A stretch of 64,000 bases of DNA from Tissierellia bacterium (GCA_030537765.1 JAUNVH010000002.1:1-64000), one strand, 5' to 3'. Positions 9,428 to 20,484 are shown, counted from the stretch's first letter. The notes: generated by a model from the sequence alone, not told the origin. Program-made: numbers and translations.

Positions 9428-10178
9428 AAATTTAAAGACGGAAGGCATTGTACTGTCAGAAAATAGATATAAAGACAGCTCGAAGTTTTTAAATGTATTA
9501 ACTAAGGATTTTGGAAAGATAACTATAAATGCAAAAGGAGCAATGCGCCCTAAGAGCAAGATTTTATCAAGCTCTCAGACTTTGGCGCAATCTAAATTTG
9601 TGCTTAGTAAATATAATGATACTTTCTATATAATAGATTCCTCGTATATTAGAGGCTACAATATGTATTCAAATAATATCGAGAAACTTGTGACGGCTCT
9701 TTACTTTTCAGAATTAGTAGACAAATCTTTAATGCAAAATGAGCCAAATGAATTTATTTATACTTTTTTAGAAAGTGCAATGCTAAAACTGAAAGAAACT
9801 GATGCAAATATCAGAATTTTCAAACTGGCATTCGATTTAAAATATATTTCTTACTTGGGCTATAGACCAATACTTGAAAGATGTGTCGATTGTGGGAAAA
9901 AACCGACAGAGAATATGTTTTTTTCAGTAGAGGACGGAGGCCTGATTTGCAATAATTGTTTGATTTTTCACGATAATTATGTTAAATTATCAATTGAGAA
10001 TATAAATTTATTGAACTTGCTGCTCTATACTAAATTTTCAGATTTGAATGAGATTCCTAATACTGAAAATACTGAGTTGATTAAGCTTGATAAGATTATA
10101 AATTCATTTATTATGTATAATATTTCTGTAGATTCTTTAAATTCATACAAGAAATTGATGGAAATCTATAGCTTATAA
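9414..10178 (+). CDS. recO: DNA repair protein RecO
   Basis: A 254-aa RecO with an N-terminal OB fold ([22 protein letters not shown]) and a C-terminal zinc finger of the C-x2-C ... C-x2-C type (RCVDCGKKP and ICNNC). RecO works with RecF and RecR to load RecA on SSB-coated gaps. The start is a TTG at 9414 inside the 3-prime end of era; no ATG is available before the conserved N-terminus, and the ribosome-binding site is weak, so expression probably depends on coupling to era. Confidence 0.93.
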   Translation: MAINRNLKTEGIVLSENRYKDSSKFLNVLTKDFGKITINAKGAMRPKSKILSSSQTLAQSKFVLSKYNDTFYIIDSSYIRGYNMYSNNIEKLVTALYFSELVDKSLMQNEPNEFIYTFLESAMLKLKETDANIRIFKLAFDLKYISYLGYRPILERCVDCGKKPTENMFFSVEDGGLICNNCLIFHDNYVKLSIENINLLNLLLYTKFSDLNEIPNTENTELIKLDKIINSFIMYNISVDSLNSYKKLMEIYSL

Positions 10179-10191
10179 GGGAGGACTGAAG

Positions 10192-11082
10192 ATGTATTTT
10201 CAGGATTTAATGCTCAATTTATTAAAATATTGGGGCGACAAAGGTTGTATAATTTTAGAACCATATGATATGGAAAAAGGAGCGGGCACTATGAGTCCGT
10301 ATACTTTTTTGAGGACAATCGGGCCTGAACCATGGAAGACTGTTTATGTGGAGCCTTCAAGACGACCTGCCGATGCCCGTTATGGTGAAAACCCAAACAG
10401 ACTTTATCAACATCATCAGATGCAAGTTATTTTAAAACCTGCACCTGAAGACATTCAAGATCTATATTTAGAGAGCTTAAAGGTTTGTGGAATCGATCCT
10501 TTAAAACACGATATTAGATTTATCGAGGACAATTGGGAAGCACCAACCCTCGGAGCTTGGGGCTTAGGTTGGGAAGTGTGGCTCGATGGTATGGAAATTA
10601 CGCAATTCACTTATTTCCAACAAGTTGGAGGTATAAATTGTGAGCCAGAGTCGGGCGAGATAACTTATGGGCTGGAACGTATAGCCCTATATTTACAAGA
10701 TGTAAATAGCGTATACGATATTAAGTGGAATAAAGATTATAAATATGGCGATATATTTAAAACTGCTGAATATGAACATTCAGTTTATAGTTTTGAAAAT
10801 GCAGATGTAAAGATGTTAAAGGGCCTATTTGACACTTATGAAAGAGAAGCCCAAAGAATATTAGAAGAAGTAAAGGCAATTATACCGGCATATGATTATG
10901 TTTTAAAATGCTCGCATGTATTTAATGTATTAGATGCAAGAGGAGCAATTTCAGTTTCCGAACGAGCTGTATTTATTGCAAGAGTTAGAAACTTGGCTAG
11001 AACTGTGGCAAAGTATTATTATAAACAGCGCGAAGATGCAGGATTTCCGCTATTGAAAAGAGGTGTATCAAATGATGACTAA
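10192..11082 (+). CDS. glyQ: Glycyl-tRNA synthetase alpha chain
   Basis: A 296-aa class II catalytic subunit of the alpha2-beta2 glycyl-tRNA synthetase. The opening segment [19 protein letters not shown] and the motif region with [16 protein letters not shown] are diagnostic. A strong GGGAGG lies upstream. The stop region overlaps glyS by 11 nt. No riboswitch or T-box was seen upstream; recO ends only 14 nt before. Confidence 0.97.
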   Translation: MYFQDLMLNLLKYWGDKGCIILEPYDMEKGAGTMSPYTFLRTIGPEPWKTVYVEPSRRPADARYGENPNRLYQHHQMQVILKPAPEDIQDLYLESLKVCGIDPLKHDIRFIEDNWEAPTLGAWGLGWEVWLDGMEITQFTYFQQVGGINCEPESGEITYGLERIALYLQDVNSVYDIKWNKDYKYGDIFKTAEYEHSVYSFENADVKMLKGLFDTYEREAQRILEEVKAIIPAYDYVLKCSHVFNVLDARGAISVSERAVFIARVRNLARTVAKYYYKQREDAGFPLLKRGVSNDD

Positions 11083-13138
11083 AGATTATCTTTTAGAAAT
11101 TGGTGTAGAAGAACTTCCTGCTGCATATATAAATAATGCTGAAAAGCAGTTGAAAAATCTATTTATAAAGGCGCTAGATGAAAATAAAATTAAATATAAA
11201 GATATAATCAATTATCAAAGTCCGAGAAGACTTGCAATATTAGTAAAAGATTTAGCTACTAAACAAGACGATATAACTGAGACTCAAAGAGGTCCAAAGC
11301 TAAATATAGCTTATGATGAAAATAAAAATCCCACCAAGGCATTGGAAGGATTTATGAAATCGAAAGGCGTAAGTCTAAATGATTTAGAAATAAAAGATGA
11401 TTATATCTATGCGACAATAAATAAAAAAGGGCAGGCTACTGCAGATATTTTGGCGCAAAATATTTCACAGATAATAAAGAATATTAATTTTCCAAAAAAT
11501 ATGAAATGGGGCGGCAAAGAAATAAGATTTGCAAGACCCATAAGATATATTGTATCCCTATTTGGAGATGAAGTACTAAATTTTGATTTTGAAGGAATTA
11601 AAGTTTCTAATATAACGAAGGGCCATAGATTTTTGGGTTCTTCTCATATTGAAATTAAAAATCCATTAGACTATGAAGAGCTATTGAAAGAAAATTATGT
11701 AATAGTCGATCCAAATAAGCGCAAAGAGATTATAAAATACGATTCAGAAAAATTGGCTAAAGAAGTTGGCGGAGAAATTTTGCCAGATGAAGGTCTATTG
11801 GAAGAATTAACTAATATTGTAGAATATCCAACGCCAGTTATGGGCAGAATTAAAGATGAATATCTCACATTGCCAAATGAAGTAATAACTACGCCAATGC
11901 GAGACCATTTGAGATTTATTCCCGTTTATAAATCTGAGACGACTCTCTTGCCTTATTTTATAACTATAGTGAATGGCACAGATGAATATAAAGATATAAT
12001 AATAAAAGGCAATGAAAAAGTGCTGCAAGCCAGACTTGAAGATGCTAAGTTTTTCTATCAAGAAGATTTGAAAAAGCCATTAGAAGATTATGTTAAAGAA
12101 TTAAATGGCATTGTATTTCACGATAAATTGGGCAATTTAGAAGAAAAATCTCAAAGAATTGCAAAATTGGGTGAAAAAATTGGAGAAACTCTAGAGATTG
12201 CACCTGAAGCAATAGAAAATTTGCTACGCGCAGCCAAATTATCAAAAGCAGATTTATTGACAAATATGGTAAATGAATTTACTGAACTGCAAGGCAAAAT
12301 GGGAATGATTTATGCCGAAAAATCGGGCGAAAATCAGCTTACATCTCAGGCCATATATGAGCAGTATTTGCCAGCTTTTTCAAAAGATAAATTACCCCAA
12401 TCGACTGCAGGCGCAATTTTGAGCATAGCAGACAAGGCTGATACAATATGCGGACTGTTCTCAATTGATGAAAAACCCTCAGGATCTCAAGATCCATTTG
12501 CTTTGAGAAGGGCGGCACTTGGAATTATAAGAATTCTCTTAGATAATAAATGGGATATATCAATTGAAAAACTTATAGACTATGCACTATATCTATATGT
12601 AGATGAAAATAATTTAGTATTTGACTATGACAGCACAAAAGCATCGATTATGCAATTTTTCAATTCTAGAATTAAAGTTATATTACTAGATCAAGGCATA
12701 AGATACGATATTGCTGATGCCGTTTTAGTTTCAAACAGCGATTCGCTTATAGATATATTTGCAAAGGCAGATGCATTGAATAAATTCTTCACTCAAGAAG
12801 AAGCTAAAAAAGTGGCTGAAGCCTTTACAAGACTCCACAATTTAGCTGTCAAGGCTGAGGCTAATGATTTTGTGGGTGAATTAATGGCTGAAGAAGAAAA
12901 GAATTTATTCGATAAATTCCAGATTATGAGAGAAACTGTTGAACAAAAAGTTTTAAAAAGAGATTATGAAGAGGCGTTTGAAGATATGAAATCTTTAGTT
13001 GAGCCTATAAATCATTTCTTTGATAATGTTATGATTATGGTAGAGGACGAAAAAATTAGAAATAATAGATTAGCTTTTATAAAATCTATAGATGATTTTA
13101 TAATCGATATAATCGATTTTTCAAAAATAATTAATTAG
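11072..13138 (+). CDS. glyS: Glycyl-tRNA synthetase beta chain
   Basis: A 688-aa beta subunit, which binds tRNA(Gly). It begins with [14 protein letters not shown] and contains an HD-like central domain and the C-terminal anticodon-binding DALR-like part. The start at 11072 (tandem ATG-ATG) is preferred over the GTG at 11063 because AAAGAGG ends at 11063, giving an 8-nt gap. It overlaps glyQ, consistent with 1:1 subunit synthesis. Confidence 0.96.
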   Translation: MMTKDYLLEIGVEELPAAYINNAEKQLKNLFIKALDENKIKYKDIINYQSPRRLAILVKDLATKQDDITETQRGPKLNIAYDENKNPTKALEGFMKSKGVSLNDLEIKDDYIYATINKKGQATADILAQNISQIIKNINFPKNMKWGGKEIRFARPIRYIVSLFGDEVLNFDFEGIKVSNITKGHRFLGSSHIEIKNPLDYEELLKENYVIVDPNKRKEIIKYDSEKLAKEVGGEILPDEGLLEELTNIVEYPTPVMGRIKDEYLTLPNEVITTPMRDHLRFIPVYKSETTLLPYFITIVNGTDEYKDIIIKGNEKVLQARLEDAKFFYQEDLKKPLEDYVKELNGIVFHDKLGNLEEKSQRIAKLGEKIGETLEIAPEAIENLLRAAKLSKADLLTNMVNEFTELQGKMGMIYAEKSGENQLTSQAIYEQYLPAFSKDKLPQSTAGAILSIADKADTICGLFSIDEKPSGSQDPFALRRAALGIIRILLDNKWDISIEKLIDYALYLYVDENNLVFDYDSTKASIMQFFNSRIKVILLDQGIRYDIADAVLVSNSDSLIDIFAKADALNKFFTQEEAKKVAEAFTRLHNLAVKAEANDFVGELMAEEEKNLFDKFQIMRETVEQKVLKRDYEEAFEDMKSLVEPINHFFDNVMIMVEDEKIRNNRLAFIKSIDDFIIDIIDFSKIIN

Positions 13139-13149
13139 GACTGATCTTT

Positions 13150-13794
13150 ATGGTAAACCTAACAGATCGACAGGAACAGATTATTTCTATTGTCAAAAAA
13201 AGAGATTTTATAACAGGCGAGGACATATCTAGCATTTTAAAGACTAAAAGATCGGCAATAAGATCTGATTTGACTTTGCTGACCATGATTGAAATCTTGG
13301 GCGTTGAATCTAATAAAGGTTATTTTTATCAAGGCCTTGATAAAAGGATCTTATTGGCTGAATCAATCAAAAGCTATAAAGTGAAAGATATTATGAGCTT
13401 GCCCATAGTAATTTCGGAGCATCTGTCCATATATGATGCCATCGCAACTCTTTTTTTAGAAAATGTTGGAACGATTTATGTCTTACGTGATGAACTGCTT
13501 TGTGGCGTCGTATCGAGAAAAGATTTATTAAAATGCACATTAGATGGACTGGATTTACAAAACACTCCAGTTAAAGATATTATGCTCAGAATGCCTAATA
13601 TCAAATATGTATTTTCGGATATGACAGTTTACGAATGCGCGAAAGAAATTGTGGACAGTCAGATTGACAGCTTGCCAGTAGTTAAAGAAACTAAATTTAA
13701 AAACAAATTCAAAGTTATTGGCCGAATTACCAAGACTAATATCACAAAATTATTTGTGGAATTTGGTAGCGAAATAGATTATAGGGAGATATGA
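13150..13794 (+). CDS. CcpN-like HTH and CBS-domain transcriptional regulator
   Basis: A 214-aa protein with an N-terminal winged helix (about 1-60; LTDRQEQIISIVKKRDFITGEDIS) and two CBS domains (about 76-130 and 140-205; VKDIMSLPIV and VKDIMLRMPNI). This is the CcpN/YqzB architecture. Bacillus CcpN represses gluconeogenic genes and senses the adenylate/glycolytic state through its CBS pair. The gene sits immediately before the pyruvate,phosphate dikinase regulator, the usual pairing, so control of PPDK or the PEP-pyruvate node is inferred. Confidence 0.9.
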   Translation: MVNLTDRQEQIISIVKKRDFITGEDISSILKTKRSAIRSDLTLLTMIEILGVESNKGYFYQGLDKRILLAESIKSYKVKDIMSLPIVISEHLSIYDAIATLFLENVGTIYVLRDELLCGVVSRKDLLKCTLDGLDLQNTPVKDIMLRMPNIKYVFSDMTVYECAKEIVDSQIDSLPVVKETKFKNKFKVIGRITKTNITKLFVEFGSEIDYREI

Positions 13795-13795
13795 T

Positions 13796-14620
13796 ATGAG
13801 CAAGAATAATATTACCATATACGTTATATCCGACTCAATAGGTGAGACGGGTGAACTTATTGCAAAAGCATCGATTAGACAATTTGAATCTGAGAATTTT
13901 GAGATTAAGAGGTTTCCGTATTCTAACAGAATATCTCAATTAGAGCCAATCTTTGAAGAGATTAATGATACTGAAAATAGCATGATAGTATATACTAGTG
14001 TAGAAACTGATACTAGAGAATATATAAAGATGCGTGCCGAACAATTGGGAATTCCGACTGTCGATATAATGGGTGAACCTATGAACGAGATTGAGGCAAT
14101 TCTAGGTTATCCACCACTAAGGGAACCGGGCCTAATCAGAAGACTTGACGAAAATTATTTTAAAAAAGTTGAAGCCATTGAATTTGCAGTAAAATATGAT
14201 GATGGCAAAGATCCTAGAGGAGCAAAAAGAGCTGATATATGTCTAGTTGGAATTTCAAGGACTTCTAAAACGCCACTGAGTATCTATTTGGCAAATAAAT
14301 TATATAAAGTTGCCAATATACCTCTAGTTCCTGAGGTGCCAGTGCCTAAAGAGGTTTATGAAAAAGATGTCAGACGAGTTATTGGACTTGTCGCTAATCC
14401 CAATAAGATAAATGCAATTAGATCAGAGCGATTAAAGACATTGGGTTTAGAAAGTGGCGCATCTTATGCGAGCATTGCAAGAATAGAAGAAGAGCTAGAA
14501 TATTCTAGAAAGATTTTTGATGAATTAGGTTGTGTAGTTTTAGACGTGACTAATAAAGCAATTGAAGAGACTGCTGGACTAATAATAGACCATATGAAAA
14601 CGAGCTTTCAAGAAAGTTAA
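13796..14620 (+). CDS. Pyruvate,phosphate dikinase regulatory protein (PSRP/DUF299)
   Basis: A 274-aa bifunctional Ser/Thr kinase and Pi-dependent phosphorylase of the DUF299 family. The N-terminus YVISDSIGETGE and the P-loop GISRTSKT (152-159) are both intact. These enzymes use ADP to inactivate PPDK (or PEP synthetase) and reactivate it by phosphorolysis. No ppdK gene is in the window. The gene starts 1 nt after the CcpN-like regulator, so the two are made together. Confidence 0.93.
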   Translation: MSKNNITIYVISDSIGETGELIAKASIRQFESENFEIKRFPYSNRISQLEPIFEEINDTENSMIVYTSVETDTREYIKMRAEQLGIPTVDIMGEPMNEIEAILGYPPLREPGLIRRLDENYFKKVEAIEFAVKYDDGKDPRGAKRADICLVGISRTSKTPLSIYLANKLYKVANIPLVPEVPVPKEVYEKDVRRVIGLVANPNKINAIRSERLKTLGLESGASYASIARIEEELEYSRKIFDELGCVVLDVTNKAIEETAGLIIDHMKTSFQES

Positions 14621-14646
14621 TTAAGGGCATCTACGGATGCTCTTAA
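14621..14646 (+). terminator. Hairpin after PPDK regulator gene
   Basis: An 11-bp stem TTAAGGGCATC (14621-14631) with GATGCTCTTAA (14636-14646, one G-T pair) and a TACG tetraloop begins right after the stop codon. The following bases have no real T run, so termination may be inefficient or Rho-aided. Confidence 0.6.
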
Positions 14647-14729
14647 ATTATGTATTTAATAATTCTTAACTTGGGTATAATAATAGCAAAGTAATTTTTT
14701 GCCAATTAACTAAGAATTAGGAGATTGAA

Positions 14730-15740
14730 TTGAATTATAGAAAGATTAGAGAGCAATTAGAAAAAGACTTTTTATCAAAATATGCTGTGAAGAGTTCTGA
14801 AACAATGGGCAGAAAATTGCCTGAAGAAAAATGTCATATCAGAACTGAATTTCAACGCGATAGAGACCGCATAATTCATTCTAAATCTTTTAGAAGATTG
14901 AAACATAAAACTCAAGTATTTATCGCACCTGAAGGCGATCATTTTAGAACTAGACTAACGCATACATTAGAAGTTTCTCAAATTGCAAGGACAATGGCAA
15001 GAGCACTGAATTTAAACGAAGATTTAGTAGAGGCTATAGCCTTAGGCCACGATTTAGGCCACACGCCATTTGGACATATTGGAGAAGATGTGTTAAATAA
15101 ATTAAATCCAAATGGATTTAAGCATTATAAACAAAGTATTAGAGTCGTGGAATTTTTAGAACATTCTGAAAAGAGAAGCGGCTTAAATTTGACATACGAA
15201 GTGTTAGACGGGATTATAAATCATTCTGGAGATAAAAAATCTATGACATTAGAGGGCCAAATTATAAAATATGCGGATAGATTCGCATATATAAATCATG
15301 ATATCGATGATGCTTTAAGGGCCTTAGTCATTACAGAAGCCGATTTACCAAAAGAGTCTATATCAATTTTAGGCTCAACTCATAGTCAAAGAATAGGAAA
15401 TATGATTGAAGATTTAATTGAAAATTCTTATGACAAAGCTGAAATAAAAACTAGTAAGAAAATAGGCGAAGAAACGAATCGATTGCGAGAGTTTTTATTC
15501 AAAAATGTATATTTCAATCCAATAGTCAGAAGCGAAACAAATAAGATTGAAAATATGTTAAAAGGTCTTTATAATTATTATTTAAAAGATTTAAATAGAC
15601 TACCCAAATCTCATTTGGCACTTTATGAAAATAGAAACGACACTAAAGATGATATTGTATGCGACTATATTGCGGGCATGACCGATATCTTTGCTGTTAA
15701 TAAATGGAGAGAAATTTTTGAACCGAAACATTGGAAGTGA
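14730..15740 (+). CDS. dgt: Deoxyguanosinetriphosphate triphosphohydrolase-like protein
   Basis: A 336-aa HD-domain dNTPase of the Dgt family. Metal ligands are visible: H78 (RLTHTLEV), H107-D108 (GHDLGH) and a distal Asp in NHDIDD. Such enzymes cleave dNTPs to deoxynucleosides plus triphosphate. It is the usual gene before dnaG in Clostridia. The start is a TTG at 14730 with TTAGGAG 6 nt upstream; the first ATG would cut into the domain. A -10-like TATAAT at 14676-14681 lies upstream. Confidence 0.93.
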   Translation: MNYRKIREQLEKDFLSKYAVKSSETMGRKLPEEKCHIRTEFQRDRDRIIHSKSFRRLKHKTQVFIAPEGDHFRTRLTHTLEVSQIARTMARALNLNEDLVEAIALGHDLGHTPFGHIGEDVLNKLNPNGFKHYKQSIRVVEFLEHSEKRSGLNLTYEVLDGIINHSGDKKSMTLEGQIIKYADRFAYINHDIDDALRALVITEADLPKESISILGSTHSQRIGNMIEDLIENSYDKAEIKTSKKIGEETNRLREFLFKNVYFNPIVRSETNKIENMLKGLYNYYLKDLNRLPKSHLALYENRNDTKDDIVCDYIAGMTDIFAVNKWREIFEPKHWK

Positions 15741-15745
15741 AAATT

Positions 15746-17554
15746 ATGAGCTATTTTATTGATCAAAGAACACTTGAAGAAATTAGAGATAGAGCTGATA
15801 TTGTAGATATTGTAGGAGAATATGTTAATTTGCAAAAAAGAGGTGCAAATTTTATGGGACTTTGCCCTTTTCATAATGAAAAAACGCCTTCTTTTTCAGT
15901 TTCTCCAAATAAGAATTTCTTCCACTGTTTTGGATGTGGTGCTGGTGGCGATGTAATAACATTTATAATGCGTATGGAAGGTTTAAGCTTTCCCGAGGCG
16001 GCAAAAAAACTGGCAGACCGCTATCAAATAAGTATCCAAGGCGGCTATAAAGTAGACGATAGTTTACAAAAAGAAAGAGAAGAGGCCTACAAAATAAATC
16101 GAACAGCAGCACTTTTCTTTAGAGAAAATTTAAAAAATTCCAAATATGCCATCAACTATTTATTAAAAAGAGGTATAAATATAAATGCGATCAATAGATT
16201 CGGAATAGGATATGCTCCCGACGAATGGGATTCTTTAATTAAACATTTAAATTCGCATAAACTATCTATAGAAATTGCTGAAAAAATAGGTCTTATAAAT
16301 AAGAGGAAAAATTCAGAAGGCTATTATGATACTTTTCGAAACAGAATAATTTTTCCAATAATAGATTATAAAAAAAGAGTCATCGGATTTGGCGCAAGAG
16401 TATTAGACGATTCTATGCCCAAATATCTAAACTCTTATGATTCGTTTATTTTTAATAAAGGCAATAATATTTACGGCATCAATTATCAATCCAGAACGAA
16501 AAAAGCCGACAGACTGATTGTCACTGAAGGCTATATGGACGTTATCGCACTATATATGGGAGGGATTGATTATGCAGTTGCCAGCTTAGGCACTGCCCTT
16601 ACGAGAAATCAAGTGAAACTCTTAAAGAGATATTCAGACAATTTCTTGATTTCTTACGATGGAGACGAAGCAGGACTAAAGGCGACAGAAAAGGCTATCG
16701 GCACTTTTAAATTAGAAAATATAAATCCTAAAATTATTAGATTGCCCGAAGGCCTAGACCCCGATGATTTTATAAAAAAATATGGCAAAATGCAATATGA
16801 ATCGATGGTCAATAAGGCAGAAGACTCTTTAGAATTTTTAATAAGTAATTATAAAAAAGATTTAGATCCAAAAAATATAGATGACAATATAAAACTTATA
16901 AAGTATATTGCAAATTTACTTAAGGGAATAAAAAGTCCAATAGAAAGAGATATTTATATTAACAAATTGGCAAAAGAGTATTCAATTTCACCACATAGCA
17001 TAAAAAGTGAAATAATGGGTAATAATGATTGGCTAAATAAAGATGAAAATTTAAAATCGATTTCATCTAATAAGGACGAAAAAAATTCACTAAATAGAAA
17101 ATCTTTTAAATATAAAATTATAGACGTTTTCAGATTGATGCTAGAAGATAGAATTTATTACGAAAAGATAAATGCCAAATTAAAGCCTGAAATCTTTTCA
17201 AATTCAGTCTTCGAAGAATTATATAGATCTATAAGAGAGATTTATCAAGAGAGTGAAACGGTTGATAAATTAGCTTTTTTGAATTATTTAAAAGAAAACT
17301 TTATTATAGATGAAACACTCTATAATGAATTGTTAAAACCGACAGATGAATATCACGAAAGTGATTTAGATGCAGTTATTAATGATTTTATTACAAATTT
17401 TGAGAAAAAAAGTCTACAAAAGGACAGAAAAGAAATTTTGAAGCGGATATCTTATCTGGAAAATAAGGAGCTTACCGAGACAGAACGAGAAGAATTGATT
17501 TCATTGATCAATAAATTGATGATTCTCAACAAAAGCTTAGATCAGATGATATGA
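15746..17554 (+). CDS. dnaG: DNA primase
   Basis: A 602-aa DnaG. The CHC2 zinc-binding domain uses C40, H43, C61 and C64 ([18 protein letters not shown]). The TOPRIM core has [11 protein letters not shown] and SYDGDEAG. The less conserved C-terminus binds the DnaB helicase. I chose the ATG at 15746 because it starts the standard [21 protein letters not shown]-terminus; a TTG at 15731 would overlap dgt and has no ribosome-binding site. The dnaG-rpoD-trmK-nif3 order is the classic macromolecular-synthesis cluster of Firmicutes. Confidence 0.97.
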   Translation: MSYFIDQRTLEEIRDRADIVDIVGEYVNLQKRGANFMGLCPFHNEKTPSFSVSPNKNFFHCFGCGAGGDVITFIMRMEGLSFPEAAKKLADRYQISIQGGYKVDDSLQKEREEAYKINRTAALFFRENLKNSKYAINYLLKRGININAINRFGIGYAPDEWDSLIKHLNSHKLSIEIAEKIGLINKRKNSEGYYDTFRNRIIFPIIDYKKRVIGFGARVLDDSMPKYLNSYDSFIFNKGNNIYGINYQSRTKKADRLIVTEGYMDVIALYMGGIDYAVASLGTALTRNQVKLLKRYSDNFLISYDGDEAGLKATEKAIGTFKLENINPKIIRLPEGLDPDDFIKKYGKMQYESMVNKAEDSLEFLISNYKKDLDPKNIDDNIKLIKYIANLLKGIKSPIERDIYINKLAKEYSISPHSIKSEIMGNNDWLNKDENLKSISSNKDEKNSLNRKSFKYKIIDVFRLMLEDRIYYEKINAKLKPEIFSNSVFEELYRSIREIYQESETVDKLAFLNYLKENFIIDETLYNELLKPTDEYHESDLDAVINDFITNFEKKSLQKDRKEILKRISYLENKELTETEREELISLINKLMILNKSLDQMI

Positions 17555-17567
17555 AAGGGGAAAAACA

Positions 17568-18686
17568 ATGGACGACAATATAAATAAAAACGATATAATT
17601 GAAACTGAACATAAAGAAGCTTTGGGGGATTTGCTCGAAGTGGGCAAAAAGACAGGACTACTTTCATATTCAAAAGTGAGTGAATCGCTTGGGGAGCTCA
17701 ATCTGAGTACAGAAGAAGCAGAAGCAATTTATAAGGCATTAGAAGCAGAGGGCATTGAAGTTATGACCAAAAAGGAAATAGAAGCATTGGAAAAAGATTC
17801 TGAAGACGATGACGATATTGAAGTCGAAAAAGAAGATCTTTCCGTTCCAAAGGGCATTCAAGTAAATGACCCTGTTAGAATGTATTTAAAAGAGATTGGA
17901 AAAATTTCACTTTTGACTGCTGAAGAAGAAGTTGAATTAGCTAAGAGGATGGAAGCTGGTGATGAAATAGCTAAGACGAAACTTGCAGAGGCAAATCTTA
18001 GATTAGTTGTAAGTATAGCCAAGAGATATGTGGGCAGAGGTATGCTATTTTTAGATCTGATCCAAGAGGGAAATCTCGGGCTTATGAAGGCAGTTGAAAA
18101 ATTTGATTACACTAAGGGTTTTAAATTTTCCACATATGCAACTTGGTGGATAAGACAGGCGATTACAAGAGCGATAGCTGACCAAGCTCGAACTATAAGA
18201 ATACCAGTGCATATGGTAGAAACTATTAATAAACTAGTCAGAGTACAAAGACAATTGGTGCAAGAACTGGGCAGAGATGCAACTCCAGAAGAAGTTGCAG
18301 TCGAAATGAATATGGAACCTGAAAAAGTCAGAGAAATAATGAAAATTGCTCAAGAACCAGTCAGTCTTGAAACTCCAATAGGGGAAGAAGAAGATTCACA
18401 TTTGGGAGATTTCATTCCTGATGAAGACGTGTTATCTCCGTCCGATGCAGCTACATTTACAATGTTAAAAGAGCAATTAGACGATGTATTAGATACATTG
18501 ACACCTAGAGAAAGAAAAGTCTTGACACTTCGCTTCGGCTTAGACGATGGCAGAGCGAGAACGCTAGAAGAAGTGGGCAAAGAATTTGATGTAACAAGAG
18601 AAAGAATTAGACAGATTGAAGCAAAAGCATTGAGGAAACTGAGACATCCATCTAGAAGTAAAAAATTAAAGGATTTTTTAGAATAA
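17568..18686 (+). CDS. rpoD: RNA polymerase primary sigma factor (SigA/RpoD)
   Basis: A 372-aa housekeeping sigma factor with region 1.1, region 1.2 ([12 protein letters not shown]), region 2 ([31 protein letters not shown]), region 3 and region 4 ([31 protein letters not shown]). Length is that of Bacillus SigA. AAAGGGG precedes the ATG by 7 nt. The stop codon is shared with the start of trmK (TAATG overlap). It should recognise the TTGACA/TATAAT-like promoters listed here. Confidence 0.98.
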   Translation: MDDNINKNDIIETEHKEALGDLLEVGKKTGLLSYSKVSESLGELNLSTEEAEAIYKALEAEGIEVMTKKEIEALEKDSEDDDDIEVEKEDLSVPKGIQVNDPVRMYLKEIGKISLLTAEEEVELAKRMEAGDEIAKTKLAEANLRLVVSIAKRYVGRGMLFLDLIQEGNLGLMKAVEKFDYTKGFKFSTYATWWIRQAITRAIADQARTIRIPVHMVETINKLVRVQRQLVQELGRDATPEEVAVEMNMEPEKVREIMKIAQEPVSLETPIGEEEDSHLGDFIPDEDVLSPSDAATFTMLKEQLDDVLDTLTPRERKVLTLRFGLDDGRARTLEEVGKEFDVTRERIRQIEAKALRKLRHPSRSKKLKDFLE

Positions 18687-19396
18687 TGAATAGAGAAATT
18701 AAGCTAACTGAAAGATTACAGGCAGTTGCAGATTCGGTTGATACTTCATTTTGCACAGCCGACATAGGTACTGATCATGGTTTGCTACCCAATTATTTAA
18801 TCGAGAATAAAAAAGCGTCATATGTCATAGCAACAGATATTAGCAGACCATCCCTTCAAAAAAATATTGAATATACCTTATTGAGAGGCAATGAAAAATT
18901 TATAGAATCGCGGCTTGGGGACGGACTTGAGCCGCTTAAAATTGGTGAAGTTGACACCTGCATCATTGCAGGAATGGGCGGTGTATTAATTAAGGATATA
19001 TTGAATAGTTCAATGGAAAAAGTCAGGTCAATTGATAAATTTGTGCTCCAACCAATGACTGCTTCAAAAGAATTACGCGAATATCTTTACGATTATGGCT
19101 TTACCATAGAGAAGGAAAAGCTAGTCAGAGAAGGTAATCGATTCTATGAAATTATGACAGTAATTCATGGAGTTACACTTTTAGATGATGAAATATTTTT
19201 AGAATTTGGAAAAAATATTATAAAGGAAAGGCCTATGGTCTTTTTTGATTATCTCAAGATGAGGATTAGAAGCAATGAAAAACTGCTATATGAATTAGAG
19301 AATAAGGCCGGAGATAAAGTTGAAGATAGAATTGCAAAATTGAAAATTGAAACTTTAAAATTTAAGGAGCTCTATAATGGAAACAAATATAAATAA
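18686..19396 (+). CDS. trmK: tRNA (adenine(22)-N1)-methyltransferase TrmK
   Basis: A 236-aa Rossmann methyltransferase of the TrmK (YqfN) family. SAM motif I is seen in ADIGTDHGLLPNYLI, followed by IIAGMGGVLI and LQPMTASKELREYLYDYGF. It methylates N1 of A22 in bacterial tRNAs. Position between rpoD and the Nif3-like gene is standard for Firmicutes. It overlaps the next gene by 20 nt. Confidence 0.94.
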   Translation: MNREIKLTERLQAVADSVDTSFCTADIGTDHGLLPNYLIENKKASYVIATDISRPSLQKNIEYTLLRGNEKFIESRLGDGLEPLKIGEVDTCIIAGMGGVLIKDILNSSMEKVRSIDKFVLQPMTASKELREYLYDYGFTIEKEKLVREGNRFYEIMTVIHGVTLLDDEIFLEFGKNIIKERPMVFFDYLKMRIRSNEKLLYELENKAGDKVEDRIAKLKIETLKFKELYNGNKYK

Positions 19397-20153
19397 TATA
19401 ATAGATGCGCTAGATAAAATTGCACCATTTGAAACGGCGGAAGAATGGGACAATGTTGGTCTGATTGTAGGCGATAGATTCTCAAAAGTAAAGAAAGTCT
19501 TAATATCATTAGACATAACTGAAAAACTTATTGAAAAAGCAATTAAATCGAATTGTAATACAATCATAGCTCATCATCCTATAATATTTGCTCCCCAAAG
19601 TTCAATCACAACCGACAGTCAATTAGGAAAGAATTTGATAAGGGCAATAAAAAATGATATTAATATAATTTCGTATCATACAAATTATGATAAAGCACCA
19701 AAAGGCACAAATTATTGGCTTGCAAAAAAATTAGAACTTGAAAATATAAGACAAATTATAAAAGAGGATTGTCAATATGTCTTTGTAGGAGAAAAGAATT
19801 TTAAAAACATAGACTCGCTAAAGGCTTATATTTCTGACAAACTTGAAATGCCCATAGAACTAATAAAACTCTATGGTAAAAAGCCCAAAACAATCAATAA
19901 AATTTCAGTTGTGGGAGGCTCTGGCATCGATTTTATGGATATTGCCAAAAACGAATCTGATCTTTTGATAACTGCTGATATAAAGCATCACGACGGTCAA
20001 AGGGCTTATGAAAATAATTTCTTTATAGTCGATGCAAGTCATCATTATACCGAAATTCATGGTATAAAAGGCTTGAAAAAGCTATTAGAAAAAGATTTTA
20101 AAGAAGTAGAATTTGCGCTATATGAAGATTTGGAATATATGGTAGTGGAATAG
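19377..20153 (+). CDS. Nif3-like dinuclear metal-centre hexameric protein
   Basis: A 258-aa short-form NIF3/YqfO family protein, without the inserted PII-like domain of longer members. Metal-binding His residues are seen in AHHPI, SYHTNYDKAPKGTNYWLA and ASHHYTE. Members form ring hexamers with two metal ions per subunit, and some act as GTP cyclohydrolase I type 2; the true substrate is unclear. It shares the trmK transcript and overlaps it by 20 nt. Confidence 0.92.
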   Translation: METNINNIIDALDKIAPFETAEEWDNVGLIVGDRFSKVKKVLISLDITEKLIEKAIKSNCNTIIAHHPIIFAPQSSITTDSQLGKNLIRAIKNDINIISYHTNYDKAPKGTNYWLAKKLELENIRQIIKEDCQYVFVGEKNFKNIDSLKAYISDKLEMPIELIKLYGKKPKTINKISVVGGSGIDFMDIAKNESDLLITADIKHHDGQRAYENNFFIVDASHHYTEIHGIKGLKKLLEKDFKEVEFALYEDLEYMVVE

Positions 20154-20185
20154 ATTTTAATTTTAATTATTTATTATAGTTTGAA

Positions 20186-20218
20186 TAGACCAGTCAAAAA
20201 CTTGATTGGTCTAGTTTT
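20186..20218 (+). terminator. dgt/dnaG operon terminator
   Basis: A 12-bp stem TAGACCAGTCAA (20186-20197) with TTGATTGGTCTA (20202-20213, one G-T pair), a 4-nt loop and a short T tail. It lies 33 nt after the Nif3-like stop. Confidence 0.75.
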
Positions 20219-20337
20219 ATAAATTAAGCTGCTCTATAATGAAATGAATTATAAATGTTTTTATTTCGCCTATACTTATAAAAACTTCATTATAAATTTT
20301 TAAAACGGAAGTTTTGTTTTAATTTTTGGAAATTAAC

Positions 20338-20366
20338 TTGTAAATTTTAATTAAAAGTGTTAGCAT
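20338..20366 (+). promoter_or_regulatory. tRNA-Pro promoter
   Basis: TTGTAA at 20338-20343 and TAGCAT at 20361-20366 are separated by 17 nt. Predicted transcription starts a few bases before the mature tRNA 5-prime end at 20376. Confidence 0.6.
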
Positions 20367-20375
20367 AGAAAATAT

Positions 20376-20452
20376 CGGGGCGTGGCGCAGTTTGGTAGCG
20401 CGCATGGTTCGGGACCATGAGGTCGCAGGTTCAAATCCTGTCGCCCCGACCA
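20376..20452 (+). tRNA. tRNA-Pro (anticodon CGG)
   Basis: A full cloverleaf of 77 nt including an encoded CCA. The acceptor stem CGGGGCG pairs with CGCCCCG. The anticodon stem CATGG/CCATG encloses the loop TTCGGGA, so the anticodon is CGG (20410-20412), reading CCG. The T-arm contains GGTTCAAATCC. A terminator follows at 20460-20484. In a low-GC genome this would be the minor proline isoacceptor beside a TGG tRNA encoded elsewhere. Confidence 0.95.
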
Positions 20453-20459
20453 TCAAACT

Positions 20460-20484
20460 ATCCAAGTCTTAGACTTGGATTTTT
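20460..20484 (+). terminator. tRNA-Pro terminator
   Basis: A 9-bp perfect stem ATCCAAGTC (20460-20468) with GACTTGGAT (20472-20480), a TTA loop and a T tail. It abuts the stop codon of the convergent Crp-like gene and may also act on that transcript. Confidence 0.8.

Noticed and set aside
14671-14687. Possible sigma-54 promoter before dgt (TTGGG ... AGC)
   Set aside because: The GG to GC spacing can be forced but the T and CAC of the -24 box are missing; a sigma-A -10 explains it better.
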